Shown here in pieces: positions 45,836-56,918 of a stretch of DNA of 64,000 nucleotides. The stretch is from Erodium maritimum. Its lineage: Eukaryota; Streptophyta; Magnoliopsida; Geraniales; Geraniaceae. Where the stretch lies: NCBI GenBank assembly GCA_963921825.1, contig OY997594.1, positions 18,109,001 to 18,173,000 on the forward strand. The letters are read 5' to 3'. How positions within the stretch are numbered: the first letter of the stretch is position 1; the number at the start of each line of letters is the position of its first letter. The notes under the pieces are model-generated. The model saw nothing but the letters and a program-made list of their open reading frames with translations, did no database searches and was not told where the DNA came from. The position numbers were made by a program, and so were the translations under genes.

Positions 45836-48551
45836 TGTCACGCCCCAAATCCGGTTATCGCCCGGACCCGAGGCATGACGAGTAAAAGAAGACAACAAAC
45901 TAAATAAACAACCTTTTAGTTCCTGAAAGATCTCCAATAATAGAAATAAATCCGAAATCAGAGTTCAAACCACAATAACCCTCCAGGGGTGTAATAATAA
46001 ATGTTCACAAAATCGGGTTTAACTGAAATAAAGATAAAACATGAAGTCTCTAAGGACACCCACACCGAGAAGCTCCCGAGCTTCTACTCCTCAATCAAAC
46101 CTGTAAACACAACCATAAACTTGAAGGGGTGAGCTTGCGCTCAGTAGGGAAAACATATAACGAGATAGACTTTCAGCTCGAAAAGGTCAATCAACAAAGT
46201 CAACCAAAGACATCTCAACAAACACAGGCAACAGATAAATCAACGAATGCCGTGGTACATGAAGTCTCCACCCTCCGATCCACATGATGTGTCCTCTCGG
46301 ATTTTCCCTCAAATCCGGAGGAGACGCATAACATTGAGGCATCCGGAAACAACCCTTCGGGGCGCTTATCGTCGGGATTCTCAGAAACGTCTCCAAGGGA
46401 TTTTATGTCCTCGGGAACCAAGTGTATTACTCCCATGAAGAGCATACACTTGGACAGTTTAATGATAAGCAGTTAATAATTGAATACGCACTCAACCGAA
46501 TACGAAATAATACAAGTTCAACAACCACCAATTCACCACAACAAGCAGTACACGTAATCACGCAAACATAGCACCCCAATCACACAAGTCCAACTTACCG
46601 TTCACTTACCAGTTTCGAACCACCGGGGCATCGATCACCTGATTGCACCGCCCGGTACAACCAGTCATACTCGATGCTCCAAACAACCATTCAAGTAAAA
46701 CAAGCAATCATTTGAATACAATCAACGAGCAAACACGAGTATAATCAACCAAACATAAAACCTTCAAGAGAGCATTTACACATGCAAATCCACTAGTTTC
46801 ATTAGACTCTTTAGCCTATCCACTAAGCAATCAACAACCAAGCATGTGATCCTAACACGCAACTAATCCGAGGGCTTTGCCAAGGCTCCTCTACCAGACA
46901 ATCATATCCCAAGTATTGAAATGCGAATTACACTAGTGATTGGCATCCTAATCGGTCACAACTAGACACTTCCGATTATTAGAAATTGAAAGACGAGTAA
47001 GCTAGTTATTCGCATCCTATAGGCATATCTAGAACCTTTTCCAATTTTATTAACCTAGCATGCATACTAAACATCGTAAACGAGAGGTTAAGGCTTTCCC
47101 TACCTCAAGGTCTTCCTCTCGACGCTCTGACGAAAGCTCGGTGGTCACCTCTCCGTTCTTCACTCGGGTCCCGGCGTGATGAAAGCTCCTCTAACTCGTG
47201 TCCACGCTCTTCCTCTTTCCCTAGCTTGATTCCAAGGTTTTGAACCACCCAAAAGAACACAAATTAGATTCCTCAATCAAGTGTTCTTCTCCTCAAAACA
47301 CACCACAATGTTCTGAAATGGATCAAGGTTTGATAAGGGAAAAGTGGGAATCAAATTGAGCTAAAAGGAAGGGTTTTGGGCTCTGAGGATCTGATCCGGA
47401 ATGCCAAACGGGACCTTCCACAGGCCGGCCCGGAATCCAGAACGGAACCAGACACAAACTGGCCCGGTGAGCGACACAGACCGTATCAGGTCCCGTGCCG
47501 GTACCAGGCCCGTTCCGTGCCGGGTGCCGTGCCGGTACCAGGCACGTTCCGTGCCGGGTGCCGTGCCGGTACCAGGCACGTTCCGTGCTGGGTACCGTGC
47601 CGGTACCAGGCACGTCCCGTGCGGCTTACCGTGCCGGTACCTGGCCCGGTCCGGGTCAGCTGCCGTATCAGACCTGACCAGCTCCTTCCCCTTTCTTCCC
47701 CAACTCGATTTTCACCAAAAACCCAACACAAACTCCATTTCTAAACTCTCCTAGCTCCAAAATCAATCACCAAAAAATACCTAGCAACTACACCCTCAAT
47801 GGGTTCATCAAACTTCAACCAAAACTCAATCCAACAACCTACTTCACTACTTCTTCTCCAAACAATCAAACCAAGAGCAAGTTCTTCAACTTTTGAGCCA
47901 AAACCCACAAAACCCATAGATTGGAAGTGGAAGAAATGGAGAGTTGAGAGCATCCTTACCTCTAGATGGTTGAGATGGAGAAGATGGAGTGAAAATGGAG
48001 GCAAAGGGACCAAGAACAAGCCTCAAAATCCAAGCTTTCCTCTCTATCTTCTTCCTCAAGAAAGTGAGCTCCTCCTCCTCTCTCCCTTGTGAATTTCGGC
48101 TGAAACAACAACAAATGGGCTGAATTTGTTGCTCTCTTTCCTTTAAATGACCTAAAATGTCAATTTACTCAAAAGCCCTTAAGGTCTTATCCCTTTAAAG
48201 GTAATTTAGGAGGGTATAAGGGTCATTTGAAGCCCCAATTCTCATCCTCCAAGCCAAGCATGACAAGTGTCATGTGAGGTCACTCCTATTTAATTATTTT
48301 CCAGCTTTCCAAAATTTATCGATAAATAACCGATAAAAAGCCCGAGTTTGACCGACAGTTGACTTTAGCAATAATACAGTCAAACTGAAGGAGACGACCC
48401 AAATAAGCTAACCGTGCTAATGTCTAAGCTTTTTGGGCCCCGGAAAGGTCCCGACTGACTTTCCGAGTCAACAGTTGACTTTTCCGGCCGAAAGTCAAAC
48501 TTAGCTAGGATTCACCGGTTTTACCAGGATCAACCGGGGGCAGGTCTTACA
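45836..48551 (-). repeat. Inner solo LTR nested in outer solo LTR
   Basis: Plus strand begins TGTCACGCCCCAAATCCGG and ends GGGGGCAGGTCTTACA. The flanks are a perfect GGGAC (45,831-45,835 and 48,552-48,556). It is a family B relative in the opposite orientation to the outer LTR, 2.72 kb, with no internal region. Perfect TSDs here against 4-of-5 for the outer LTR fit the nesting order. Confidence 0.9.
47480..47650 (-). repeat. About 36-bp tandem repeat in inner LTR
   Basis: Four to five copies of a GC-rich unit around GTGCCGGTACCAGGCACGTT. The unit is self-complementary around GGTACC, so each copy could form a hairpin. It sits where other family B LTRs have the GTCACGGATCCGTGAC cluster, so it may be a replacement of that U3 block. 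Confidence 0.65.
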
Positions 48552-49660
48552 GGGACTTTGAAGGTTTTTCCACCGTTTTGATCTTGTTTTGGAGCTGAAC
48601 TTTTGGAAGGGTTTTGGGGGAATTTTGTTAGTGTTAAGTAGAACCTAATTAGGGTTGTTTTGTGTTCAAAGACCACAAGACCTTGAAGAACGAAGAGCTT
48701 GAAGAACGAAGACCTTGCCGGTACCCGTGTGAAGAACGGTGTGGTGACTATCGTTTGTGACATCAGAGTGTTGAGAGGAAGACCGTGAGGTAGGGAAAGT
48801 CTTAATTTCTTAATTAAAGCTTAGTATGCATGATTAGGATAATAAAATCGGAAAGGTCCTAGAATTGCCTATAGGATGCGAATAACTAGAATAATCGTAT
48901 TTCAATTACTAATAAATGGATGAGTCTAGTATGCATGCCTAAGACAATGAAAATTAGTGAAGTGTGCTTTCAATACTTGGGAAATTGATTTATTGGTAGA
49001 GAGGCTGTGAAGAGCTCTCGGAATAGTTGTGTGCTAGGTTCACATGCTTGGTTGCTAATTACTAGGTTAACTTAAGAGTCTAATGAAACTAGATTAGCTT
49101 GTAGGATTGAATGCTAAGTTGTTCGTTCGCATGATGATTGATTGGTTGAATGCGTACTTGATTGATTGAGTGTGTGCATTGATATAATTGTTGATTGAAC
49201 GGATGATCGAGTATGACTGGTTGTGCCACGGGGTACAATCAGGTGATCGATGTACCGCTGGTTCGTGACAGGTAAGTATGACGGTAAGGGTGATTGTGAG
49301 TATGAATCCTGTGTGGTATGTATTGATGAACGGGTGTACTTCTAAGATTGAGGATTAAGTGAATGTCTTTGGTGTATTGTGGTGGAAGTGTGATTCGATG
49401 AGTGTTAGTTGATGGACGTGTTATTGTATGTCTTCCCTTATTTTTATTCTTGAATGATAATGCTTGTTCCCTCATTCTTATTCTTGAAACGTATGCTCGT
49501 TTGTTTGTTTGTCTGTTTGTTTGCTCGGTTCGGTACTACACCGGGGGGGGGGGGGGTAATCCGATGCCGTTGTGGTGGTTGCAGTTGGACAGATACAGTG
49601 AGATATGGACTGAGTATTGGAGCCTGAGGGCATTGGTTACTGGATATTACGTGAGTTGAT

Positions 49661-49810
49661 TATTGGCAGATCCTGCGGGATATTTATCGATTATTGGCAG
49701 ATCCTGCGGGATATTTACTGATTATGAGCAGATCCTGCGGGATATTTATTGATTATTGGCAGATCCTGCGGGATACATAGATTGATTATGAGCAGATCCT
49801 GCGGGATATT
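49661..49810 (+). repeat. 31-bp tandem repeat in outer LTR, five copies
   Basis: Five copies of a unit containing GCAGATCCTGCGGGATA, alternating TTATTG and TTATGA before the core. The core is partly self-complementary (GCAGATCCTGC). Confidence 0.8.
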
Positions 49811-50944
49811 ATTTGGGTTACTTCTTGAGAGATGGTTACTAAGGTTTCACCCAAGGATGTGCGTCCCAGTGAAGCACTACCTTGGTTCCCTATGACATAT
49901 GGTCCTTTGGAGGCATTTCTGGGAATCCCGATGATAAGCGCCCATTTGGGATTGTTTCCGGTGCCCCAACGCATGTGCGTCCTCTGGACCGAGGGAAAAG
50001 CTGATATGACATGGGTACTCTGGTGGATCGGAATTATGGAAATCGAGGTGATCCCAGAATCTATCCATAGATCGGAGGCTTGAGAAAGCGAGTGGCTGGC
50101 ATGATATTAAATACTCCCATTTTACTCTTATCTTTTCGTTATGGAACTTTTTATGAACTCGTTTAAATTACGGTTATCTCCAAGACTGTGATATTGCTCT
50201 GATTATATATTTTATTCATTTGCACTACTTTGTTAATCTTATTACTATGCCTTTTGTTTATCCGTTTGAACAGTTAAGTATTGATATAAAGGTGGAGTTA
50301 TTGAGATTTTTCCTACTGAGCGTAAGCTCATCCCCTTTGTTTCTCTTATTGTTTTACAGGAGTACCAGATGTCTAGTGTGGGCGAGGCTTGAGAGCTTCA
50401 GTTCATTTTGGGATTCGTTTCGGAGTTGTGTTGTTCTTTTCTGTTAAATATTTTTATATTAATTTGTACATCGAGCTGTGACTCGTTGAGGTTTTCGAAC
50501 GTGTACTTATATCGGTTTGGAAAGAGTTCTTATGAGATTCGAGCACTTTTATCGATCGTTTATTATTTTATTTATTTCAACTTGAGTCGCGTCTCGAATC
50601 CGGTCAAAACCGGATTTGGGGCGTGACATTGGATATTTGGAATCAGGCGACTCTTCAGTCACCTACGGGCGCTCTCTCGGGTGTCAAGGAGAATAATGTT
50701 TATTTTTTTTCTTTGGCTCGTTTTACTTGTTTTTCTGGGACTACTCTTTCGTTGGTTTTAAAGTCCCGTGCCTTTAAGCTCCATTGCTGTGAGGTACTAT
50801 GTAATCATATTTCTAGTTTTTCGACCTTTAGATGCTTTCTTTCTTGGAAAGTCTCTTATATTAATAAAAATATGCGCTGATCCAAAAAACCCCGTAAAAA
50901 GTCTAAATAGTCCTAAGAATGATTAAAGTTTCAAAACTCTGCCA

Positions 50945-52040
50945 TTGATTCTTTTTTTAATAAAAAAGTAGTGTGGGTTCCGGGAAGGAAAGCACAAACC
51001 ACCAAACAACCAACAAGATCCAAAAATGGTCTTGAAGACTCGAAACAAAAAAAGAGAGACAAAGACAACCACCCTTCTACTTGAATCAATAAAAGTGCCC
51101 AGACTGAATTCTCCAAAAAATGATAGACGGATCAGGGACCAGAGCTCCCTGAAAAACCTAATGCTCTAAACTATCCAAAGGAACTATAACCTCAAAAGAC
51201 TCAAACGCGACCAGGATTTGTGCAGACGACATGCCCTACAAATAGAAGGCCACGAGGAGATGAACAAATAAAGAGATAAAGGAAGAGCTGAGGAAACCCC
51301 CAACACTGGAAAACCAGAGGCCACACCTGCGAAGCCCACCCACAAGTAATGAGAAGGCGAGAGGTGTCTTCGTTGTATCTGCCACACATAGGACACAACC
51401 AAGGACCTATCGGATCGATAAACCTCTCACCACCAAGAAAGATCTAGTAGCGATGGCCTCGAGAGCGACAAGGCAAGCAAATGATTTGAACTTAGGCGGA
51501 GCAAAGCTCTTCCAAACTGTAGAAGCCCTGAAAATCGAGTTCGGCTTGCTTGTACTAGAAAAGGCATCAAAAGCTCTAGAAGTCAAAAAACCACGAGAGT
51601 CCAAAAACCATGACAACCTGTCTGCCGGGAAAAGTCGAGACGAACACCCAAGACAAGGGACTCTCTATCAGGAAAGTGAAGTCAGAATGTAAAGTTCCAA
51701 CCGTTGTTCGCGTAAAAATAATTAACCGGCTGACCTTTTTCAACCAGCAATAAGAAAAGGCAAGGAAATAGAGTCGAAAGAGGAATATTTGTGACCGAGG
51801 CATCCTCCAAAAAATGGATGAAACAACTAGACTCTAACACCCATCGAACCTTTACCGGGCCAAAAACTAAGGAAAACAAAGATTTTGAGATGAATGAGCA
51901 ATATGACGATGAACCAAATAAGAGGAACGATGAGAAAGCGGAAGACAAGAGAGATTCCACTCGGACTCGACCTAACCATGACGAGCGCACAACACCCTCC
52001 ACCATAAAGGAGACTCCGACTTTAGAAATCAAGAATGTAA
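50945..52040 (-). pseudogene. LINE ORF2 3' end with zf-RVT domain, dead
   Basis: The minus strand, in several frames, reads LSTLFPCLFLLLVEK (51,750s), then VWKSFAPPKFKSFACLVALE (51,500s) and CPMCGRYNEDTSRLLITCGW with ASQVW (51,300-51,400). This is the C-terminal zinc-binding zf-RVT region of plant LINE ORF2, downstream of the reverse transcriptase. The reverse transcriptase and endonuclease domains are missing (5' truncation). The copy ends at a short poly-T run near 50,951. Stops and frameshifts abound. Confidence 0.75.
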
Positions 52041-52480
52041 ATTATAAAAGTTTAGGACTACGTTGGGATACTTACTCTTAGTTGGTTGTATAATTCCACC
52101 ATCCTTGTGCTGAGACTATCCTACTTCTCGACGTCCATCGAAACTAAGTCCCGAATAATGGATCCGGCATCCCAAACTACCATGTCCCAGTCATTCAAAC
52201 ATGCGGGTCCTTTAGCCTCAACATTCGACCTCAAGGTCAAACGCCCATCAGCTTCAACCATCTTTTAGGTCTTGGAGGTTGTACATATACCTCTTTGTCC
52301 CCCTCTTTTGTACGATTTCCTCATTGCACATGTTTGTCTCGTCAATCTTCGCCTTGCTGTAGATGCCCTAGACCTTCCCACGAGGCCTCACCGACACAGA
52401 GGAAGAACCGAGAACAAAAGTGGGAACTACAGTCTCAAGTGCAGAAGGAGAAGTAGATGTACAAGGGGTGCCTGACAGTG
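52040..52480. other. Unassigned region, LINE to copia
   Basis: Broken minus-strand frames only (for example a Ser/Thr-rich run SLSGTPCTSTSPSALETVVP near 52,430). It may be the degenerate interval between integrase and RT of the copia element. No RNA gene or regulatory signal was seen. Confidence 0.35.
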
Positions 52481-54534
52481 ACTGCCTATTGGACGATTGC
52501 ATTGACGGAGAGGTGGAATACTATTCGGATGGAATTCTGAAATCCATATTTAATGAGTGCATATTGTGTTTAACATTGTGTTCATTATTTCTTTGCCACT
52601 CCATTAAAGTGGAGTTACTTCATGGATGATTCCACGTTGGGAGCAAAACTTTTCAAATGATAAAAATGGTTTAATATATTGTTCACAACGATCACTTCTA
52701 TACCCCTTTGATCTTGTTACCAATCTTTTTTTTACTTTTCACTTAAAGATAATATATTTATCTAGTGCTTTATTTTTATTATCTAACAAGTATATATAAT
52801 AGTACTTTGTGCTATCATTCATGAAGATAAGAAAATATTGATTTTTTCCCTTGTTGGATTGGATTTAAAGTCACAAAGACCACTATATATTAGATCATGC
52901 GGTTTATTATTTCTTTGAACACTTTGGAATGAAGACCTTGTTTATTTTGGTTCAACATATACTTCACATTTATATTTGAAATCGATTTGGAAATTAGTAG
53001 TATGTTTCAAATTTATTAATCTACGCAATTCCTCATAGCTAATGTATCCAAATCTACCACACCATACACAAAATGATACGATGATATAAGAAGAAGAGGA
53101 AGAAATGGCTTTCTTAATTTTATTCATCAAATTTGACCTTCATACAATAGTACAAAGTTTCCGTAACGTACTATAAACATAACTTCTTTCTACCAAACAA
53201 TGAATTTCTAGCATCAAAGACAACCTTATACCAATTTAAGTCTAAGAGGCTTCGTGATATTAGGTTCTTCAAATGTACGGTGGACAAAGAACATTTTTAA
53301 ATGTCAAATCCCTACCCGAAGTTAACCTCAAGACCATTGTGCTTGTTCTCTTGATCTCTGAAGTAGATTTGTTGTCCATGTAGAGTATATACCCATTTCT
53401 TACAGTGAATTCCTTTCAAGACTCCCTTTCAATACAAATACGACGTGTGGCACTAGAAACAAGCCATCACGATGTTGGCTTTGTGTTATCCATGTTGACT
53501 TTAAACTCTATGTAAGATAGATTTTGTATAAGGGCTTCCACATCATTTGCATCATATGACTTGACCCTCTTTGGAACGGTACATTCGGAATACCTGTGTC
53601 CTATTTTGTTGCAGTTGAAGCAGTTCCCAGTGAACTTGGACTTTTTAGCGATGCCTCCTTTAGGTCCTAAACTGGAGCTTTCTTTATGCTTCTTACCCTT
53701 CCAATTATTCATTTTCCCTTCTACCACATTTATTCTTGTTTTAGAAGGACCGACGAGGGAAATTTTTTTAGCGGCACTTCTATTGTCTTCCTCGATGTGA
53801 AGTATAACAATCAGGTCCTCCACAGTCATTTCCTTTAGATTATACATCAGGTAGTTCTTGAACTCCTTCCAGCTTGGTGGTAGCTTTTCGATAATTGCAG
53901 CTACTTGAAAAAGTTCATCAATTACCATGTTTTCAGTGAGCATTTCCTGAATAATTAGTTGGAGCTGCTGGACTTGACTTACCACAGTTTTGGAGTCAAC
54001 CATAGAAAAGTGAAGAAACTTGGCCACTAAGAATTTCTTAGATCCAACATATTCAGGCTTGTACTTTCTTTCCAAGGAGTTCCATAGTTCTTTGGCTGTC
54101 TTTGATGTACTATGTACACAATACATTTCATCTGAAAGTCCATTCATGATAATGTTCCGGCACATGAAATCCATATGACTCCATGTAACGACTTTCAGTT
54201 GAGTCACTGCATTGACTTCGTCTTCTTCAAGCACAGGAGGATCCTCTTTCAACAGATGTACCATGTTTAACATAGTCAAGTAGAACAACATCTTTTGCTG
54301 CCACGTTTTGAAGTCCGAACCTGAAAATATGTCGGGCTTCTCAGTATGTTCCAACGACACAGACATTATTTGGCTATGAGACTCACACCAAGGGGCAGAG
54401 CCACTATAACCAAAACCAACCACTTGTTCTCTGTTCTTTGTAGTGTCAATCATTTCTGAAATTTGAAAAATCAGATAATTAATTTTTGCAAGAACAAAGT
54501 ATTCTCGTTTATTAGAATGTAACGGATCCCACAT
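52480..54534 (-). mobile_element. Ty1/copia retrotransposon relic (gag and part of pol)
   Basis: On the minus strand an open gag (53,467-54,534) is followed by decayed pol. The pre-integrase segment reads GRFGYISYEELRRLINL (53,040s), then a KYKCEVYVEPK zinc-knuckle remnant whose second Cys is Tyr. Integrase core traces follow: GKKSIFSYLHE, YRSDRCEQY, IIHEVTPL and NGVAKK (52,580-52,870). RT and RNase H are absent. No LTR or PBS is visible upstream to 55,100, so it is truncated at both ends. Confidence 0.8.
53467..54534 (-). CDS. gag: Ty1/copia Gag with CCHC zinc knuckle
   Basis: 355 codons, open throughout. The conserved Gag begins near residue 57 (MSVSLEHTEKPDIFSGSDFK), matching the start of the UBN2-type gag domain, which runs to about residue 240 with FSGSDFKTWQQKMLFYLTML, TAKELWNSLERKYK and LPPSWKEFKNYLM. 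The CCHC knuckle CFNCNKIGHRYSEC is at residues 309-322. The upstream 56 residues are likely leader sequence translated by chance, so the true start may be at about 54,366. Gag packages element RNA. Being intact beside a decayed pol is odd and could reflect chance or selection. Confidence 0.8.
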   Translation of the reverse strand: MWDPLHSNKREYFVLAKINYLIFQISEMIDTTKNREQVVGFGYSGSAPWCESHSQIMSVSLEHTEKPDIFSGSDFKTWQQKMLFYLTMLNMVHLLKEDPPVLEEDEVNAVTQLKVVTWSHMDFMCRNIIMNGLSDEMYCVHSTSKTAKELWNSLERKYKPEYVGSKKFLVAKFLHFSMVDSKTVVSQVQQLQLIIQEMLTENMVIDELFQVAAIIEKLPPSWKEFKNYLMYNLKEMTVEDLIVILHIEEDNRSAAKKISLVGPSKTRINVVEGKMNNWKGKKHKESSSLGPKGGIAKKSKFTGNCFNCNKIGHRYSECTVPKRVKSYDANDVEALIQNLSYIEFKVNMDNTKPTS

Positions 54535-55110
54535 GAATCCGTAGATGTGAACGTCTCTACAAGTTTTAAAGAATCATGATTTTTTTTCCTTTATTTTTCA
54601 AAAAAATTATTTTTCTCAATTTGTTAAACTTGTTAGAAATGTGTTTGCTCATAAACTTTAAACATGTTCAAAATAACATAAATAAATGGAAACGAGAAAT
54701 TGAAGACCTAAAGAGAGAGAATAAAACAGAATGAGAAATGTTGAGGCCCATAATTATTTTTTTAAGACTCTTCATGCCTAATGTCTTGTACGAGAAGAGG
54801 TCTACAACAACAAAAAAAAAAACAATAACAACAAGATTAGACGTACTTTGAACCATTCAAGAAAGCCTTAAATACCTTGTAAAAGTAGACGAGAATATGG
54901 TTTTTGTGGGATGATTTTCAAGACAGAGAGATTGGATATTTATGGGCTCCCAGAAAAGAAAAAGCAAAAAAAAAAATTTACTCGACGGAGACAAATCACT
55001 CTATACTTACCCATCTGATCATTATCATAATAAGAATTGATAATAATGTAATTCCCTAAATCTTTGGAAATCAGAATTTTAATTCGGTGAAATTGAAATT
55101 CAAGAAATCC
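54535..55110. other. AT-rich intergenic stretch
   Basis: Low-complexity A/T runs (poly-A at 54,815 and 54,966). No gene, LTR end or PBS was seen. Confidence 0.5.
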
Positions 55111-55971
55111 TTAAATACCTTGTAAAGCATATATTTCAGGACCTATGCAACCGATCTGCCTTGCGAATTGCGTTGCGCCAAAGGGTGACGAATTGTATTG
55201 CGCCAGAGGGTAATAATTCTCAGAGTTATCTGGAGCCGTTGGATTGATGTGCGACCCGGAGAAAGCCACCCGAGTAGAGGGCAAAGAATTATACTCACTA
55301 TAAGCGACCATTGTAGTTTGCTGAATGATCTGCAACCCATAGAGATTCACATTTGTGTCGACCTGCAAGCTCACCGGAGCAGAGGCCAAAGAGTTATATG
55401 CCACCGGCCTAACATGAGGCTCACACTGAGCACCAGAAGAAGGCGCCTCCTCCACGTACCAGGATGTCCCATCCAGAGTCGCGCCGCTGTTCGGCTCGTC
55501 GTGCTCGTGCCTGGTCGACTCCGGCCGCGCCAGTTTGCTGCAGACCTGCAGTAGCTTGCCAACCCATCTCATCAATTTAGCCATCCAATTCTTGGCGGGA
55601 GCGTGACTTGTCGGCTCCCGCGCGCTGTAGGTCTGCAGAAGCTCGCCTACCCATCTCATGAAATTGAATATGCGGCCGCTGTCAGGCTCTCCGTTGGTCT
55701 GCAGAAGCTTGTCGCCCCAGTTCTTGAGCTTTACACAAAGATGGTGGAGTACCGGCATCCAATTCACCTTCCCGTCGGTGGCGGTGAGGTACAGGCCGAA
55801 GCAGCTCTTGAGCCGAATCACGTTTGGCTTCCCTTCGACCCTCTCCACGACCCACTTGGCATTCGGGGACGAGCCGTCCTTGTTCAGCCGGACGGTCTTT
55901 TTGTTGTCGTGGGCTAACAGGTATGAGCCTTCCTGGCTCCGGAGCATGGTGGCTTTTGCGAGGTAGTCCAT
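55111..55971 (-). CDS. DUF569 domain protein, member 3, with long tail
   Basis: 286 residues from ATG 55,971. An upstream in-frame ATG at 56,067 would overlap the TATA region and is not used here. The DUF569 core (residues 1-90) contains TMLRSQEGSYLLAHDNKKTV, DGSSPNAKWVVERVEGKPNV, IRLKSCFGLYLTATDGKVNW and LKNWGDKLLQTNG. FMRWVGELLQTYS and LMRWVGKLLQVCS then follow, an internal duplication of the segment found once in members 2 and 4. DEPNSGATLDGTSWYVEEAP matches member 4. The tail (about 165-286) is Ser/Asn/Tyr-rich with loose repeats, VAYNSLAS, EYNSLPSTRVAFS and QYNSSPFGATQFAR. Single exon. Confidence 0.85.
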   Translation of the reverse strand: MDYLAKATMLRSQEGSYLLAHDNKKTVRLNKDGSSPNAKWVVERVEGKPNVIRLKSCFGLYLTATDGKVNWMPVLHHLCVKLKNWGDKLLQTNGEPDSGRIFNFMRWVGELLQTYSAREPTSHAPAKNWMAKLMRWVGKLLQVCSKLARPESTRHEHDEPNSGATLDGTSWYVEEAPSSGAQCEPHVRPVAYNSLASAPVSLQVDTNVNLYGLQIIQQTTMVAYSEYNSLPSTRVAFSGSHINPTAPDNSENYYPLAQYNSSPFGATQFARQIGCIGPEIYALQGI

Positions 55972-56040
55972 GAACGAAACAGGGCAGCAAGCAGAGTTCA
56001 AACAGAGTAGTTGGTTTTGTGAAATGAGTACGACGGTCAC

Positions 56041-56049
56041 ATTTTTATA
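56041..56049 (-). promoter_or_regulatory. TATA box of DUF569 member 3
   Basis: Minus strand TATAAAAAT, 70 bp upstream of ATG 55,971. It supports this ATG rather than the one at 56,067. Confidence 0.55.
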
Positions 56050-56272
56050 ATTAGTTTGTTTGTGCAACAGCCAACAGCGACGAGATAGATAGTGACATAA
56101 TTAATATTCAAGTTTAGGTAAGAAAATATTAAAAAATGACTGATATGGTTGATAATTGTGCCTTAATTGCGTGTTATCGTTATATCGTATTATATATTGT
56201 AGAATATCCAGATGGATAGAGTGTCATGGAGAAGACTTATACATGGGAAGTTGACCATCCAATTTTGTAGTG

Positions 56273-56300
56273 CCGCGTAGAGAGAGGGAAAAGTACAGAC
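56273..56300 (-). promoter_or_regulatory. Distal CGCG box of member 3
   Basis: CCGCGT (56,273-56,278) then AGAGAGAGGGAAAAGTACAG, 302 bp upstream of the ATG; followed by GAGGTTCTGGTT at 56,317. It has the same context as in members 2 and 4 with one base change in the box. Confidence 0.35.
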
Positions 56301-56379
56301 AAACAATTGAGGTTCTGGTTGTGAACACGGTTTACAAATAGCTGGAAGGAGATGGATGGTAACTATTTAATCTATCTAT

Positions 56380-56918
56380 ATAAGTTGGGAGAGAAGAGCC
56401 CCACCAAAAGGCCTCATGGCCGGAGCTACTATGGCCGTCGGTGACAACGGTAAAACCAGACTATGGAAGACTTTAGGTTTTTCTCTGTAGAGAGAGAAAG
56501 AAGAGAAGAACCACGCACCACATCAACGCTTTTTATGGTGCGTGATGCGCGTTCCTGATGCGTACGATGTGGTTGCTCTTACATCCTTGAGATCAATGTA
56601 TTCCGGAGACAAATTTATCAAAGAAGGAACCATGGTTTCTAAGAGCATGAAAAACAGAAAGGACCTTGGTCAGGGAGTGGGAGTGCAGAAAAGTGGGTGT
56701 TTTGCAACAGAAAGGACCTTGAGGTCCTGGGAGTGCAGAACAGTGCTGACTGGATTATTATTTGATATTTTCCTGTTTTATTTAATTCGTTATCAGAAAC
56801 CGTTTAATTTAGTCATAATTTAAAAAAATTTGGAAATAAATAATTAATAAATTCAACACGAAATGAACTTCTAATTTTATTCAACACCTTTTAATACAAC
56901 CCAAAACAAAATACAAGT
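56380..56918. other. Intergenic region, no gene
   Basis: GC-richer stretch 56,400-56,580 ending GTACGATGTGGTTGCTCTTA, which resembles an outward-facing Harbinger-type end. At 56,655-56,740 there is a small duplication around ACAGAAAGGACCTTG and GGGAGTGCAGAA. The last 100 bp are probably the 3' UTR of the SANT gene. Confidence 0.35.

Larger units (their letters stand above)
44746..50628 (+). repeat. Outer solo LTR, family B, plus strand, split
   Basis: Begins TGTAAGAACCGCTCCC at 44,746 and ends GGATTTGGGGCGTGACA at 50,628. Flanks are GTGGA (44,741-44,745) and TTGGA (50,629-50,633), 4-of-5 target duplication. Net length without the inner LTR (45,836-48,551) and its second TSD copy is 3.16 kb. 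There are no internal sequences, so it is a solo LTR. It interrupts an RRM-type LINE. Confidence 0.85.
43060..50880 (+). mobile_element. RRM-type LINE, 5'-truncated, host of nested LTRs
   Basis: 43,060-44,745 carries a broken RRM-type ORF1. The LINE resumes after the solo LTR at 50,629 with a U-rich 3' UTR ending TTAATAAAAATATGCGCTGA and an A-run near 50,883. ORF2 is absent between ORF1 and the 3' UTR, as in the copy at 25,764. About 1.9 kb of LINE sequence has been split by 5.9 kb of LTR sequence. I could not find a target duplication. Confidence 0.7.

Noticed and set aside
47323..47754. Overlapping frames with VPCRYQAR-type and GTGTVPSTERA-type repeats
   Set aside because: They translate a GC-rich 36-bp tandem repeat in an LTR and occur on both strands. 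No domain is present.
56400..56580. Possible Harbinger-type MITE
   Set aside because: The right side (GATGTGGTTGCTCTTA) looks like an end, but no matching inverted repeat or TSD was found on the left.
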